From CAJWKT01 sp964465375 (GTDB taxonomy: Bacteria; Pseudomonadota; Gammaproteobacteria; Steroidobacterales; Rariloculaceae): a stretch of DNA of 64,000 nt. This document shows positions 7,863 through 17,230 of the stretch, in pieces (the stretch's first letter is position 1; each line of letters begins with the position of its first letter). A model generated the notes under the pieces. That model was given only the letters and a program-made list of their open reading frames with translations. It did not search any database and was not told the DNA's origin. The stretch spans positions 1 to 64,000 of the forward strand of contig CAYXIJ010000014.1 in the NCBI GenBank assembly GCA_964465375.1. Direction: 5' to 3'. A program made the position numbers and the translations under genes.

Positions 7863-10800
7863 ATGAAAGATCTGTTGACGCTTTTTAAGCAGCAAAGTGT
7901 ATCTGAAGATTTTGACGCTATTAGAATTGGTCTTGCATCCCCAGATATAATCAGGTCGTGGTCTTTTGGTGAGGTGAAGAAGCCCGAGACCATCAACTAT
8001 CGAACTTTTAAGCCAGAACGGCATGGGCTTTTCTGCGCGAAAATTTTTGGACCCATTAAAGATTACGAGTGTTTGTGTGGAAAGTATAAACGCCTTAAAC
8101 ACAGGGGCGTAGTGTGTGAGAAATGTGGTGTTGAAGTCACGCTGACAAAAGTGCGTCGAGAGCGAATGGGCCACATAGAACTTGCCAGTCCGGTGGCACA
8201 TATTTGGTTTCTTAAGTCCTTACCGTCTCGCATTGGACTGATGCTTGATATGACTTTACGGGATATTGAGAGGATTTTATATTTTGAAGCCTTTGTAGTG
8301 GTAGAGCCTGGAATGACCCTTCTGGAAAGAGGGGAACTTCTGACCGATGAGCAGTATTTAGAGAATATTGGTGAGTATGGCGATGAATTTGATGCTCGTA
8401 TGGGCGCGGAGGCTGTGAGGGATCTTCTCTCGACATTGGATGTAAGCTCGGAAGTTGCTCAGGTTAGGCAAGATATTGATGCGACCAATTCAGAGACGAA
8501 GATAAAGCGCCTATCAAAGCGCCTGAAGCTTCTTGAGTCTTTTGTCGAATCTAGCAATCGACCGGAGTGGATGGTGATGACAGTGCTTCCTGTGTTGCCG
8601 CCAGACCTTAGGCCTCTCGTACCATTAGATGGAGGCCGTTTTGCAACATCAGACTTGAATGATCTATATCGACGTGTGATCAATCGTAACAATCGATTGC
8701 GTAGACTATTAGAACTTAATGCTCCCGACATCATTGTGCGTAATGAAAAACGCATGCTTCAGGAATCAGTGGACGCGTTACTCGATAATGGAAGGCGTGG
8801 GCGCGCGATTACTGGCACAAATAAGCGACCCTTAAAATCTCTTGCCGATATGATAAAGGGCAAACAAGGTAGGTTCCGTCAGAATCTTCTTGGAAAGAGA
8901 GTTGATTATTCAGGGCGGTCAGTGATTGTTGTTGGTCCAACGCTAAAACTACATCAATGTGGTTTACCAAAAAAATTGGCCTTGGAGCTTTTTAAGCCTT
9001 TCATTTTTTCAAAGTTACAATTGCGTGGAGAAGCTACAACCATTAAGGCTGCCAAACGACTCGTTGAACGAGAAGGATCTGAGGTTTGGGATATTTTGGA
9101 ACAGGTTATTAGGGAGCATCCCGTGATGCTCAATCGGGCTCCAACCCTGCATCGGTTAGGCATACAGGCTTTTGAGCCTGTTTTGATCGAGGGCAAGGCA
9201 ATCCAGTTACATCCACTGGTTTGTACGGCATTCAATGCTGACTTTGATGGCGATCAGATGGCTGTTCACGTCCCACTTTCCTTGGAGGCTCAGCTTGAAG
9301 CTAGGGCTTTGATGATGTCCAGCAACAATATTCTCTCTCCAGCTAATGGTGATCCAATAATCGTTCCATCACAGGATGTTGTATTAGGACTTTATTACAT
9401 GACCCGAGAACAGATTAATGTTAAGGGCGAAGGTTTAAGCTTCTCGGATTTTTCCGAGGTACACCGGGCGTACGAAAGCGGCGCGGTTGCCTTGCACGCA
9501 AAGGTCAAGGTTCGTGTGATTGATAAGTCATTATCTGAGGATGATGTATCACATCAGGCAAGGACGGTTACTGAAACAACGGTGGGAAGAGCGCTGTTGT
9601 CAGAGATATTGCCGAAGGGACTGGGTTTTGAGCTCATAAACCTGCCCATGAATAAGCGAGCCATTTCTACAGTCATCAATGTTTGCTATCGAACCTTGGG
9701 ATTAAAGGATACCGTAGTGTTCGCGGATCAGCTTATGTACACAGGATTTTTCTATGCTACGCAATCGGGTGTGTCCTTCGGTGTTAATGACATGGTGGTA
9801 CCAGAGGAGAAAAGAGGGATTCTGGATCTTGCGGAGGGCGAGGTAAAAGACATCCAGGATCAGTTTGACTCAGGCTTGGTTACAGATGGAGAGCGTTACA
9901 ACAAGGTCGTCGACATTTGGTCCAGAACGAATGATCAGGTCGCGAAGGCGATGATGGCAAAGCTTGGCACTGAGAATATAAAGGATACTGAAGGCAAAAA
10001 TGTTCAGCAGCAATCTTTCAACTCGATCTTTATGATGGCTGATTCTGGGGCTAGGGGCTCTGCTGCCCAAATACGTCAATTGGCAGGAATGCGAGGATTG
10101 ATGACTAAACCTGATGGATCAATCATTGAAACTCCTATTACTGCCAATTTTCGTGAGGGACTAGATGTTTTGCAATACTTCATCTCAACTCACGGTGCTC
10201 GTAAGGGCCTTGCGGATACTGCCCTTAAGACAGCAAATTCTGGCTATTTGACACGACGACTAGTTGATGTTGCTCAGGACCTAGTTGTAACAGAAGTAGA
10301 TTGCGGTACTGAGAATGGACTTCTGATGACATCGTTAGTTGAGGGCGGAGATATAGTGGAGCCTTTGCGTGAAAGGGTTCTCGGGAGGATCGCGGCGAGT
10401 GATGTGGTCATACCTAGCTCCAAAAAGGTCGCGGTAGAGGCGGGAATGCTTATAGATGAATTAGCCGCACAAAAGATAGAGGACGAATCCGTTGATCAAA
10501 TCCTAGTGCGTTCTCCCATTACTTGTGCGACGCGTTACGGAGTTTGTATCCGCTGCTATGGTCGGGATTTGGGTCGGGGTGATCTTGTAAACAAAGGTGA
10601 GGCAGTTGGTGTTATTGCCGCTCAGTCTATCGGTGAGCCAGGTACGCAGCTAACAATGCGTACTTTTCATATTGGCGGAGCGGCTTCCCGTTCTGCAGCC
10701 GTCAATAGTGTGGAGGTCAAGATTGATGGAAAAATCCGCATGCATAACCTTAATACCATTGAGCACGCTGAGAAAAATTATTTAGTGGCAACCTCACGCT

Positions 10801-12176
10801 CTGGTGAGATTGCTGTTGCAGACGAGTTTGGTAGAGAGCGCGAAAGATACAAAATACCTTACGGCGCAGCTGTTACTGTGAAGAATGGGGCTTCTGTTGA
10901 GTCAGGACAGCTCATTGCCACATGGGATCCACATACTCATCCAGTTGTTACGGAAGTGAGTGGGTACCTAGAGTTAGAGGATTTCATTGACGGGGTGACC
11001 GTGACTACGCAAGCGGACGAGGTTACCGGTTTGACCAGCACTGTGGTGCTTGATGCAGCGCAACGCGGTTCCAGCGGAACCGAGTATCGTCCGACCGCGA
11101 AGTTAGTGGACAAGGGGGGCAAGACGCTGCATTTTCCGAATACAGATATTCCAGCTTTCTACACACTTCCAGCTGGAGCAGTACTGAGCATAGAGGGAGG
11201 GGCGAAAGTAGTTGTAGGAGATGTAATTGCACGCTTACCGACTGCGATTACCAAAACCCGCGATATCACCGGAGGTCTCCCTAGAGTTGCTGATTTGTTT
11301 GAAGCACGGCGGCCGAAAGAAGCGGCTATTTTGGCGAAAGATACTGGGACTGTGAGTTTTGGCAAGGAAACTAAAGGCAAGCGGCGACTTGTAATCACTG
11401 ACGAGGAAGGTATTAATCACGAGGAGTTAATTCCAAAGTGGCGACACCTAAATGTGTTTGAGGGCGAAAAGGTGACCAAGGGTGAAACTATCGCGGATGG
11501 AGAGTTAAATCCGCATGACATCCTCCGGCTTCAAGGTGTGGAAAAATTAGCTAATTATCTGGTTAGAGAGATCCAAGATGTTTATCGGCTACAAGGTGTA
11601 AAGATTAACGATAAGCATATTGAGGTAATAATCCGGCAAATGTTGCGCAAGACGGAGATCGTTGATCCAGGAGATACACATTTTCTTCGTGGCGAGCAAG
11701 TAGACAAAGTGAGGGTAATTGAGGCAAATGAAGCTGCTGAAGTTGGTTCGCGGGAGCCAGCTACATATGATCCTGTTTTGCTAGGTATTACTAAGGCATC
11801 TCTTGCTACCGAGTCATTTATCTCGGCGGCTTCTTTCCAAGAAACTACTCGGGTGTTGACAGAAGCTTCTGTGAGGGGATTGCGGGATGGATTGAGAGGG
11901 CTTAAGGAAAACGTTATTGTGGGTCGCCTTATTCCAGGGGGCTCAGGTTTTGCACACCACGAGGAGCGCAGAAGGACACAGGAAGAAATTTTGGCAGATG
12001 AGCTTAAGGAGCTTGAGGTAACGCTGGGCCAGGAAGAAACAGAATCCGTGGTAGTCGGCGAGGAAAATGCTTCAGATTTGACGAAGAAAGAGATGTCTGC
12101 AGCCACCTCTGGAGAAGGAAGTACTGATAAGGGGGAGGAGACACTTCAGGAGGCCCAGGAAACACCGACGATTTAA
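7863..12176 (+). CDS. rpoC: RNA polymerase subunit beta-prime
   Basis: RpoC carries the catalytic Mg-binding loop NADFDGD at 458-464, exactly the E. coli numbering. The N-terminal zinc finger is visible (CLCGKYKRLKHRG, then CEKCG), as is the second zinc site around C888, C895 and C898. The 1437 residues exceed the usual 1407. The last 49 or so (from about 1389, GQEETES...) form an acidic, low-complexity tail beyond the conserved end; such tails vary among gammaproteobacteria. It ends in TAA. Confidence 0.99.
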   Translation: MKDLLTLFKQQSVSEDFDAIRIGLASPDIIRSWSFGEVKKPETINYRTFKPERHGLFCAKIFGPIKDYECLCGKYKRLKHRGVVCEKCGVEVTLTKVRRERMGHIELASPVAHIWFLKSLPSRIGLMLDMTLRDIERILYFEAFVVVEPGMTLLERGELLTDEQYLENIGEYGDEFDARMGAEAVRDLLSTLDVSSEVAQVRQDIDATNSETKIKRLSKRLKLLESFVESSNRPEWMVMTVLPVLPPDLRPLVPLDGGRFATSDLNDLYRRVINRNNRLRRLLELNAPDIIVRNEKRMLQESVDALLDNGRRGRAITGTNKRPLKSLADMIKGKQGRFRQNLLGKRVDYSGRSVIVVGPTLKLHQCGLPKKLALELFKPFIFSKLQLRGEATTIKAAKRLVEREGSEVWDILEQVIREHPVMLNRAPTLHRLGIQAFEPVLIEGKAIQLHPLVCTAFNADFDGDQMAVHVPLSLEAQLEARALMMSSNNILSPANGDPIIVPSQDVVLGLYYMTREQINVKGEGLSFSDFSEVHRAYESGAVALHAKVKVRVIDKSLSEDDVSHQARTVTETTVGRALLSEILPKGLGFELINLPMNKRAISTVINVCYRTLGLKDTVVFADQLMYTGFFYATQSGVSFGVNDMVVPEEKRGILDLAEGEVKDIQDQFDSGLVTDGERYNKVVDIWSRTNDQVAKAMMAKLGTENIKDTEGKNVQQQSFNSIFMMADSGARGSAAQIRQLAGMRGLMTKPDGSIIETPITANFREGLDVLQYFISTHGARKGLADTALKTANSGYLTRRLVDVAQDLVVTEVDCGTENGLLMTSLVEGGDIVEPLRERVLGRIAASDVVIPSSKKVAVEAGMLIDELAAQKIEDESVDQILVRSPITCATRYGVCIRCYGRDLGRGDLVNKGEAVGVIAAQSIGEPGTQLTMRTFHIGGAASRSAAVNSVEVKIDGKIRMHNLNTIEHAEKNYLVATSRSGEIAVADEFGRERERYKIPYGAAVTVKNGASVESGQLIATWDPHTHPVVTEVSGYLELEDFIDGVTVTTQADEVTGLTSTVVLDAAQRGSSGTEYRPTAKLVDKGGKTLHFPNTDIPAFYTLPAGAVLSIEGGAKVVVGDVIARLPTAITKTRDITGGLPRVADLFEARRPKEAAILAKDTGTVSFGKETKGKRRLVITDEEGINHEELIPKWRHLNVFEGEKVTKGETIADGELNPHDILRLQGVEKLANYLVREIQDVYRLQGVKINDKHIEVIIRQMLRKTEIVDPGDTHFLRGEQVDKVRVIEANEAAEVGSREPATYDPVLLGITKASLATESFISAASFQETTRVLTEASVRGLRDGLRGLKENVIVGRLIPGGSGFAHHEERRRTQEEILADELKELEVTLGQEETESVVVGEENASDLTKKEMSAATSGEGSTDKGEETLQEAQETPTI

Positions 12177-12214
12177 CAAAGGGGTGCTTTGGTGCAATGA
12201 TTAGTGGATATTGG

Positions 12215-12243
12215 TTGACACTGTAACTACGAGCCCCCAAAAT
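12215..12243 (+). promoter_or_regulatory. Sigma70-type promoter for the str operon
   Basis: A perfect -35 box TTGACA (12215-12220) is followed, after a 17-base spacer, by CAAAAT (12238-12243; 4 of 6 matches to TATAAT). It lies in the rpoC-rpsL gap and would start transcription near 12250, giving an untranslated leader of about 115 bases before rpsL. In this family rpsL-rpsG-fusA-tuf is commonly driven by its own strong promoter. Confidence 0.6.
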
Positions 12244-12318
12244 TCTCGGTCCAGCGGATTGACTAGTAGTCAATTCTTCAGGCGCTCCGTGCCGGTTGAG
12301 GTGGGAGTATGAAATAGA

Positions 12319-12347
12319 GGCCCGGGTGCCGGCAAAGGCAACGGGCC
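12319..12347 (+). other. GC-rich hairpin just before rpsL
   Basis: GGCCCG (12319-12324) pairs with CGGGCC (12342-12347) and TGCC (12327-12330) with GGCA (12337-12340), around loop GGCAAA. No T run follows, so it is unlikely to be a terminator. It ends about 10 bases before the GGGCGGAG ribosome binding site of rpsL, so it could affect translation start or mRNA stability of the str operon. Confidence 0.5.
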
Positions 12348-12366
12348 CGTGTTATTTGGGCGGAGT

Positions 12367-12741
12367 ATGGCAACTACTAATCAACTAGTTCGAAAGCCTC
12401 GTTCTACCAAGAGGGCAAAGAGCAATGTACCGGCGCTAGGGGCCTCCCCTCAAAAGCGTGGCGTTTGCACGCGGGTGTACACGACGACCCCCAAGAAACC
12501 GAATTCTGCCATGCGAAAGGTAGCCCGCGTTAGGTTAACCAATGGCTTCGAAGTTACTAGCTATATAGGGGGTGAAGGGCACAATCTTCAGGAACACTCA
12601 GTAGTTTTGATAAGAGGTGGGAGAGTTAAAGATTTGCCAGGTGTTCGGTATCATGTTGTTCGTGGTACCTTGGATTGTTCTGGTGTTGGAGATCGACAAC
12701 AGGGCCGCTCAAAGTATGGCGCCAAGCGCCCCAGAAGCTAA
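12367..12741 (+). CDS. rpsL: 30S ribosomal protein S12
   Basis: S12 sits at the decoding centre. Starting at ATG 12367 gives 124 residues, MATTNQLVRKPR..., the exact family length and N-terminus. An in-frame GTG at 12349 would add six residues with no counterpart in the family. Streptomycin-relevant regions TPKKPNSA and GGRVKDLPGVRYH are wild type. The ribosome binding site GGAG is only 1-2 bases from this ATG, closer than normal. rpsG follows after 12 bases. Confidence 0.98.
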   Translation: MATTNQLVRKPRSTKRAKSNVPALGASPQKRGVCTRVYTTTPKKPNSAMRKVARVRLTNGFEVTSYIGGEGHNLQEHSVVLIRGGRVKDLPGVRYHVVRGTLDCSGVGDRQQGRSKYGAKRPRS

Positions 12742-12753
12742 CATTCACTAGTT

Positions 12754-13233
12754 ATGTCAAGAAGAAGTCAAGCTCCTCATCGGGTAGTACTCCCAGATCC
12801 AAAATATGGGAACAAGATGTTAGCGAAATTTATGAACATGATAATGCTGAGTGGAAAAAAATCAGTTGCCGAAAAAATTGTATACGGCGCAATGGATAGA
12901 ATTGCTGACCGGACGGGGAAGGATGGAAGTAACGCCTTGGAACTTCTCAGTCAGGCCTTGGATAACGTTAAGCCTTCTGTAGAGGTTAAATCGAGGCGAG
13001 TAGGTGGAGCTACCTATCAGGTGCCCGTAGAGGTACGAGCCACTCGGCGTGAGACATTAGCCATGCGCTGGACTATTGAGGCAGCCAGAAAGCGTTCCGA
13101 GAAGACTATGGCCTTGCGTCTCGCTCACGAGCTGTTGGATGCAGCTGAAAATCGTGGATCTGCAGTGAAGAAGCGCGAGGACGCTCATCGAATGGCTGAG
13201 GCTAATAAAGCCTTTGCTCATTATCGGTGGTAG
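12754..13233 (+). CDS. rpsG: 30S ribosomal protein S7
   Basis: S7 nucleates assembly of the 30S head and contacts the E-site tRNA. The 159 residues include LPDPKYGNKMLAKFMN, the VGGATYQVPVEV beta-hairpin and EAARKRSEKTM, all family signatures. In E. coli S7 represses the str operon by binding the rpsL-rpsG gap; here that gap is only 12 bases, so such a site would have to involve coding sequence. It ends in TAG. Confidence 0.98.
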   Translation: MSRRSQAPHRVVLPDPKYGNKMLAKFMNMIMLSGKKSVAEKIVYGAMDRIADRTGKDGSNALELLSQALDNVKPSVEVKSRRVGGATYQVPVEVRATRRETLAMRWTIEAARKRSEKTMALRLAHELLDAAENRGSAVKKREDAHRMAEANKAFAHYRW

Positions 13234-13255
13234 TTGATGCATTTGGGGCACGGAT

Positions 13256-15349
13256 GTGGCACGGCAGACTCCTATCGAGCGTTATCGCAATATCGGCATC
13301 ATGGCCCATATCGACGCTGGCAAAACTACTACGACTGAGCGCATCCTTTTTTATACAGGCGTCTCACACAAGATGGGGGAGGTGCATGACGGCGCTGCGG
13401 TGATGGATTGGATGGAGCAAGAACAAGAGCGCGGCATTACTATTACTTCGGCGGCGACAACTTGTTTTTGGAAAGGTATGGACCAACGTCATCCTGAATA
13501 TCGAATTAATATTATAGATACTCCTGGTCACGTAGATTTCACTATCGAGGTAGAGCGTAGTCTTCGGGTACTTGATGGTGCAATAGCAGTTTTCTGTTCT
13601 GTGGGAGGGGTAGAACCCCAGTCAGAAACGGTTTGGCGTCAGGCTGATAGGTATGGTGTGCCGCGACTTGCCTTTATTAATAAGATGGATAGGGCAGGTT
13701 CCGATTATTTTCGGGTAGTTGATCAGATCCAAGATCGCTTGGGCGGAAAACCAGTGATATTGCAGATTCCTATGGGTACCGAAGATAAATTTCGAGGCGT
13801 TGTAGACTTGATCAAGATGAAGGCAATTTCTTGGGATGATCAGACTCAGGGCATGGCATTTGAGGAACAGGAAATTCCGGAGGAGTTTGTAGTTCAGGCA
13901 CAGGAGTTGAGAGAAAAACTTACTGAATCAGCCGCTGAAGGGGATGAAGCACTTTTAGATGCTTACTTGAAGACAGGTGATTTAGGTACTGATGAAATAA
14001 AAAGGGGCCTCAGGATTCTTTGTGTCGCAGGTAAAATTACCCCGGTACTCTGTGGATCAGCTTTCAAGAACAAGGGCGTACAGGCCGTTTTGGATGCAGT
14101 AGTGGATTATTTGCCGTCTCCCGCTGAGCGACCCCCAATTAAGGGACTTCTAGAAAATGATATGGAAGATGAGCGTCCTGCCATTGATGATGCTCCATTT
14201 GCTGCATTGGCATTTAAAATAGCAACAGATCCGTTTGTCGGAAACTTAACTTTTTTTCGAGTGTATTCTGGGACTCTTAGCTCTGGTGACAACGTTTATA
14301 ACCTTGGCAAAAGGAAAAAGGAGCGTATCGGGCGGATTTTACAAATGCACTCTAATGATCGAGAAGAACTCCAGGAAGTTCGGGCTGGGGATATTGCAGC
14401 GGCGGTAGGACTTAAGGATGTCACAACTGGTGATAGTTTGAGCGACCCTAATGCTGCAATAGAGTTAGAGCGCATGGAATTTCCTGACCCAGTGATTTCG
14501 GTGGCTGTTGAGCCTAAAACCAAGGTTGACCAAGACAAAATGGGAATGGCGCTAAGCAAGCTTGCTAAGGAGGATCCTTCTTTCCGTATTCATACAGACG
14601 AAGAGTCTGCACAGACTATTATTTCGGGAATGGGTGAGCTTCACTTAGAAATCATCGTAGATCGTTTGAAGCGCGAGTTTAATGTTGATGCGAATGTAGG
14701 TAAGCCCCAAGTTGCCTACAGGGAAACGATCCAAAGGTCTGTTGAACAAGAAGGTCGTTTTGTGCGTCAAACTGGTGGCCGAGGTCAGTACGGACACGTG
14801 TTTTTGAGAATTGAGCCGCTGGAATCTGGTACTGGATTTAAGTTTGTAAATGAGATCGTTGGAGGTGCAATTCCGCGCGAGTATATACCGGCAGTGAGCA
14901 AAGGGGTACAAGAACAGATGGGTAATGGGGTAATTGCTGGTTACCCAATGGTGGATTGCAAGGTCAGTTTATTTGATGGCTCATTTCACGATGTGGACTC
15001 GAGTGAAATCGCTTTTAAGATTGCTGGGTCCATGGCCTTCAAGGATGGTGCAGTTAAGGCTAGCCCCGTGCTTTTGGAGCCAGTTATGAGCGTAGAGGTA
15101 GTTACACCACAGGAATACATGGGTGACGTAAACGGGGACCTTAGTCGTCGTCGTGGAATTTTGCAGGGACTAGAGGATAGTCCGGCCGGTAAAATCATAC
15201 GAGCTGAGGTTCCATTAGCAGAAATGTTTGGTTATGCGACTGACCTTCGCTCTATGAGTCAAGGGCGGGCTACATATTCGATGGAGTTTGCGCGCTACTC
15301 TAAGATACCGTCAAGTGTGGCTGCGTCCATAATCAAGGAAAGAGCCTGA
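13256..15349 (+). CDS. fusA: Elongation factor G
   Basis: EF-G is the GTPase that drives translocation and, with RRF, ribosome recycling. The 697 residues show P-loop AHIDAGKT (17-24), DTPGH and NKMD, then domains II to V (for example the TGGRGQYGHV region of domain IV). The start is GTG at 13256, which gives the normal N-terminus MARQTPIERYRNIGI; an out-of-frame ATG overlaps two bases upstream. It ends in TGA. Confidence 0.98.
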   Translation: MARQTPIERYRNIGIMAHIDAGKTTTTERILFYTGVSHKMGEVHDGAAVMDWMEQEQERGITITSAATTCFWKGMDQRHPEYRINIIDTPGHVDFTIEVERSLRVLDGAIAVFCSVGGVEPQSETVWRQADRYGVPRLAFINKMDRAGSDYFRVVDQIQDRLGGKPVILQIPMGTEDKFRGVVDLIKMKAISWDDQTQGMAFEEQEIPEEFVVQAQELREKLTESAAEGDEALLDAYLKTGDLGTDEIKRGLRILCVAGKITPVLCGSAFKNKGVQAVLDAVVDYLPSPAERPPIKGLLENDMEDERPAIDDAPFAALAFKIATDPFVGNLTFFRVYSGTLSSGDNVYNLGKRKKERIGRILQMHSNDREELQEVRAGDIAAAVGLKDVTTGDSLSDPNAAIELERMEFPDPVISVAVEPKTKVDQDKMGMALSKLAKEDPSFRIHTDEESAQTIISGMGELHLEIIVDRLKREFNVDANVGKPQVAYRETIQRSVEQEGRFVRQTGGRGQYGHVFLRIEPLESGTGFKFVNEIVGGAIPREYIPAVSKGVQEQMGNGVIAGYPMVDCKVSLFDGSFHDVDSSEIAFKIAGSMAFKDGAVKASPVLLEPVMSVEVVTPQEYMGDVNGDLSRRRGILQGLEDSPAGKIIRAEVPLAEMFGYATDLRSMSQGRATYSMEFARYSKIPSSVAASIIKERA

Positions 15350-15392
15350 CATATAGGTTAAATGTCAAAATACACCGTAGAGGTAGTTAATT

Positions 15393-16583
15393 GTGTCCAA
15401 AGAAAAATTTGAGCGAACTAAGCCACATGTGAATGTGGGGACGATAGGCCACGTGGATCATGGAAAAACGACACTGACCGCGGCGCTAACGAAAGCAATG
15501 GCTGAGAAGCACGGTGGTGACACCATTGCATTTGATCAGATTGATAATGCGCCAGAAGAGAGAGAGCGTGGTATCACGATTGCTACGGCACATGTGGAGT
15601 ACGAGAGCGATAGCCGACATTATGCGCATGTGGATTGTCCGGGCCATGCTGATTATGTGAAAAACATGATCACAGGTGCGGCACAGATGGATGGTGCGAT
15701 ATTAGTTGTATCGGCAGCAGATGGCCCGATGCCGCAAACTCGTGAACATATCTTATTGGCACGCCAGGTAGGTGTTCCATTCATCGTGGTGTATCTAAAT
15801 AAAGCAGACACGGTAGATGATGAGGAACTGCTGGAGCTTGTTGAGCTGGAAGTTCGGGATTTATTATCGACGTATGAATTTCCCGGAGATGACACACCCA
15901 TTATTACCGGGAGCGCGTTGAAAGCATTGGAGGGTGATTCTTCTGACCTTGGTACGCCGAGTATCGATAAGTTGGTTGAGGCGCTGGATGCGTATGTACC
16001 GATTCCTGACCGCCCAGTTGATGGGGCGTTTTTGATGCCAATTGAAGATGTATTTTCGATTTCGGGCCGAGGTACGGTAGTGACGGGAAGAATCGAACGA
16101 GGCATTGTAAAAGTCGGAGAAGAGGTTGAAATCGTCGGGATTAAGGAAACGACGAAAACTACGTGCACGGGAGTGGAGATGTTTAGGAAGCTGCTCGACG
16201 AGGGTCAGGCAGGTGATAACGCTGGGGTACTTCTGAGGGGTACTAAGCGTGAAGAGGTTGTACGAGGCCAAGTTTTGGCGAAACCAAGCTCAATCACGCC
16301 GCACACTAAATTTGAGGCCGAGGTCTATATTCTTACGAAGGAAGAGGGTGGCAGACATACACCATTTTTTAAAGGTTACAGACCGCAGTTTTATTTCCGT
16401 ACGACAGACGTAACCGGGGCCGTAGAATTACCCGAGGCAACAGAGATGGTGATGCCGGGGGACAACATTCAGATGAAAGTAGATCTGATTGCCCCGATTG
16501 CGATGGAGGAGGGATTGAGGTTTGCGATACGCGAGGGTGGCCGCACTGTTGGTGCAGGTGTTGTTGCAAAGATTACTGAGTAG
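15393..16583 (+). CDS. tuf: Elongation factor Tu (second tuf copy, complete)
   Basis: EF-Tu delivers aminoacyl-tRNA to the ribosome. The 396 residues begin at GTG 15393 (SKEKFERTKPHVNVGTI). P-loop GHVDHGKT (19-26), DCPGH and NKAD form the GTP site; domains 2 and 3 follow. It ends the str operon. Its last 55 aligned bases are identical to the partial tuf gene at base 1, as expected if the copies are kept alike by gene conversion. It ends in TAG, unlike the first copy (TGA). Confidence 0.99.
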   Translation: MSKEKFERTKPHVNVGTIGHVDHGKTTLTAALTKAMAEKHGGDTIAFDQIDNAPEERERGITIATAHVEYESDSRHYAHVDCPGHADYVKNMITGAAQMDGAILVVSAADGPMPQTREHILLARQVGVPFIVVYLNKADTVDDEELLELVELEVRDLLSTYEFPGDDTPIITGSALKALEGDSSDLGTPSIDKLVEALDAYVPIPDRPVDGAFLMPIEDVFSISGRGTVVTGRIERGIVKVGEEVEIVGIKETTKTTCTGVEMFRKLLDEGQAGDNAGVLLRGTKREEVVRGQVLAKPSSITPHTKFEAEVYILTKEEGGRHTPFFKGYRPQFYFRTTDVTGAVELPEATEMVMPGDNIQMKVDLIAPIAMEEGLRFAIREGGRTVGAGVVAKITE

Positions 16584-16675
16584 CTAGGTCATGATGGTAT
16601 GCTACCTACTCCTGTGTTCGCTGAAAATGCCTTATAGTTACAATTGGCTGACGCAGCATAAAGCGTGAGGGATAA

Positions 16676-16990
16676 ATGGCAACTGACCAGAATATAAGAA
16701 TAAGACTTAAGGCCTATGATCACCGGCTTATAGACAGATCTGCTAAGGAAATTGTGGAAACGGCTAAAAGGACTGGGGCTACAGTAAAAGGACCAGTACC
16801 GCTACCTACCAAGATCGAGCGTTATACGGTACTAATTTCACCTCATGTCAATAAAGATGCGCGGGATCAGTATGAACTACTAACTCACAAGCGGTTGATG
16901 GATATTGTCGATCCGACTGATAAAACTGTCGATGCTTTGATGAAGCTTGAACTGCCAGCTGGGGTGGATGTTCAGATCAAGCTAAATTGA
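16676..16990 (+). CDS. rpsJ: 30S ribosomal protein S10 / NusE
   Basis: S10 is part of the 30S head and, as NusE, binds NusG and NusB in antitermination. The 104-residue sequence IRIRLKAYDHRLIDRSAKEIVETA and the ISPHVNKDARDQYE loop are diagnostic. The 92 bases before it contain TATAGT (16633-16638), a fair -10 box, but I see no good -35, so a promoter there is only possible. Unusually, a 240-base structured gap separates it from rplC. It ends in TGA. Confidence 0.98.
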   Translation: MATDQNIRIRLKAYDHRLIDRSAKEIVETAKRTGATVKGPVPLPTKIERYTVLISPHVNKDARDQYELLTHKRLMDIVDPTDKTVDALMKLELPAGVDVQIKLN

Positions 16991-17230
16991 GTTCGTTCAA
17001 TGGGTGCTCCCTAGTGTACAATAACCGGCTCCGTTGGTTCGGATAGGCGCTGCCGCCTCCGAGCCGCATTACGGCTAAGGGGGTTCGCCGGTAATTTCTT
17101 CCGGCAACTATCGTTTTTGAGGCCCGGCTAGAGCAGATAATAGCCAGGCCCTTTGGCTGCCAGTATCGAGTTTTTTGTGCTGGCTGAAGCGCTGACCCGT
17201 TGGGTAGCGCGGATATAGAGGATCTGACAG
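16991..17230 (+). promoter_or_regulatory. Structured non-coding gap rpsJ-rplC, possible autoregulatory leader
   Basis: No gene fits in these 240 bases, but several stable helices do. AGGCG/CGCCT lies at 17045-17049/17054-17058, extended by CGG/CCG (17040-17042/17059-17061). AGCCG/CGGCT is at 17062-17066/17072-17076. GGCC-GGCTA/TAGCC-GGCC spans 17121-17150 with one mismatch. GCGCT-ACCC/GGGT-AGCGC spans 17189-17210 with one bulged G. In E. coli, L4 regulates the S10 operon through a structured leader before rpsJ; here the structure lies after rpsJ. A ribosomal-protein binding leader or an mRNA processing site are the likely roles; neither is proven by sequence. Confidence 0.5.

Noticed and set aside
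11582..12106. Minus-strand frame of 174 codons opposite the end of rpoC
   Set aside because: It is a Ser/Arg-rich shadow of a conserved gene, without any domain.
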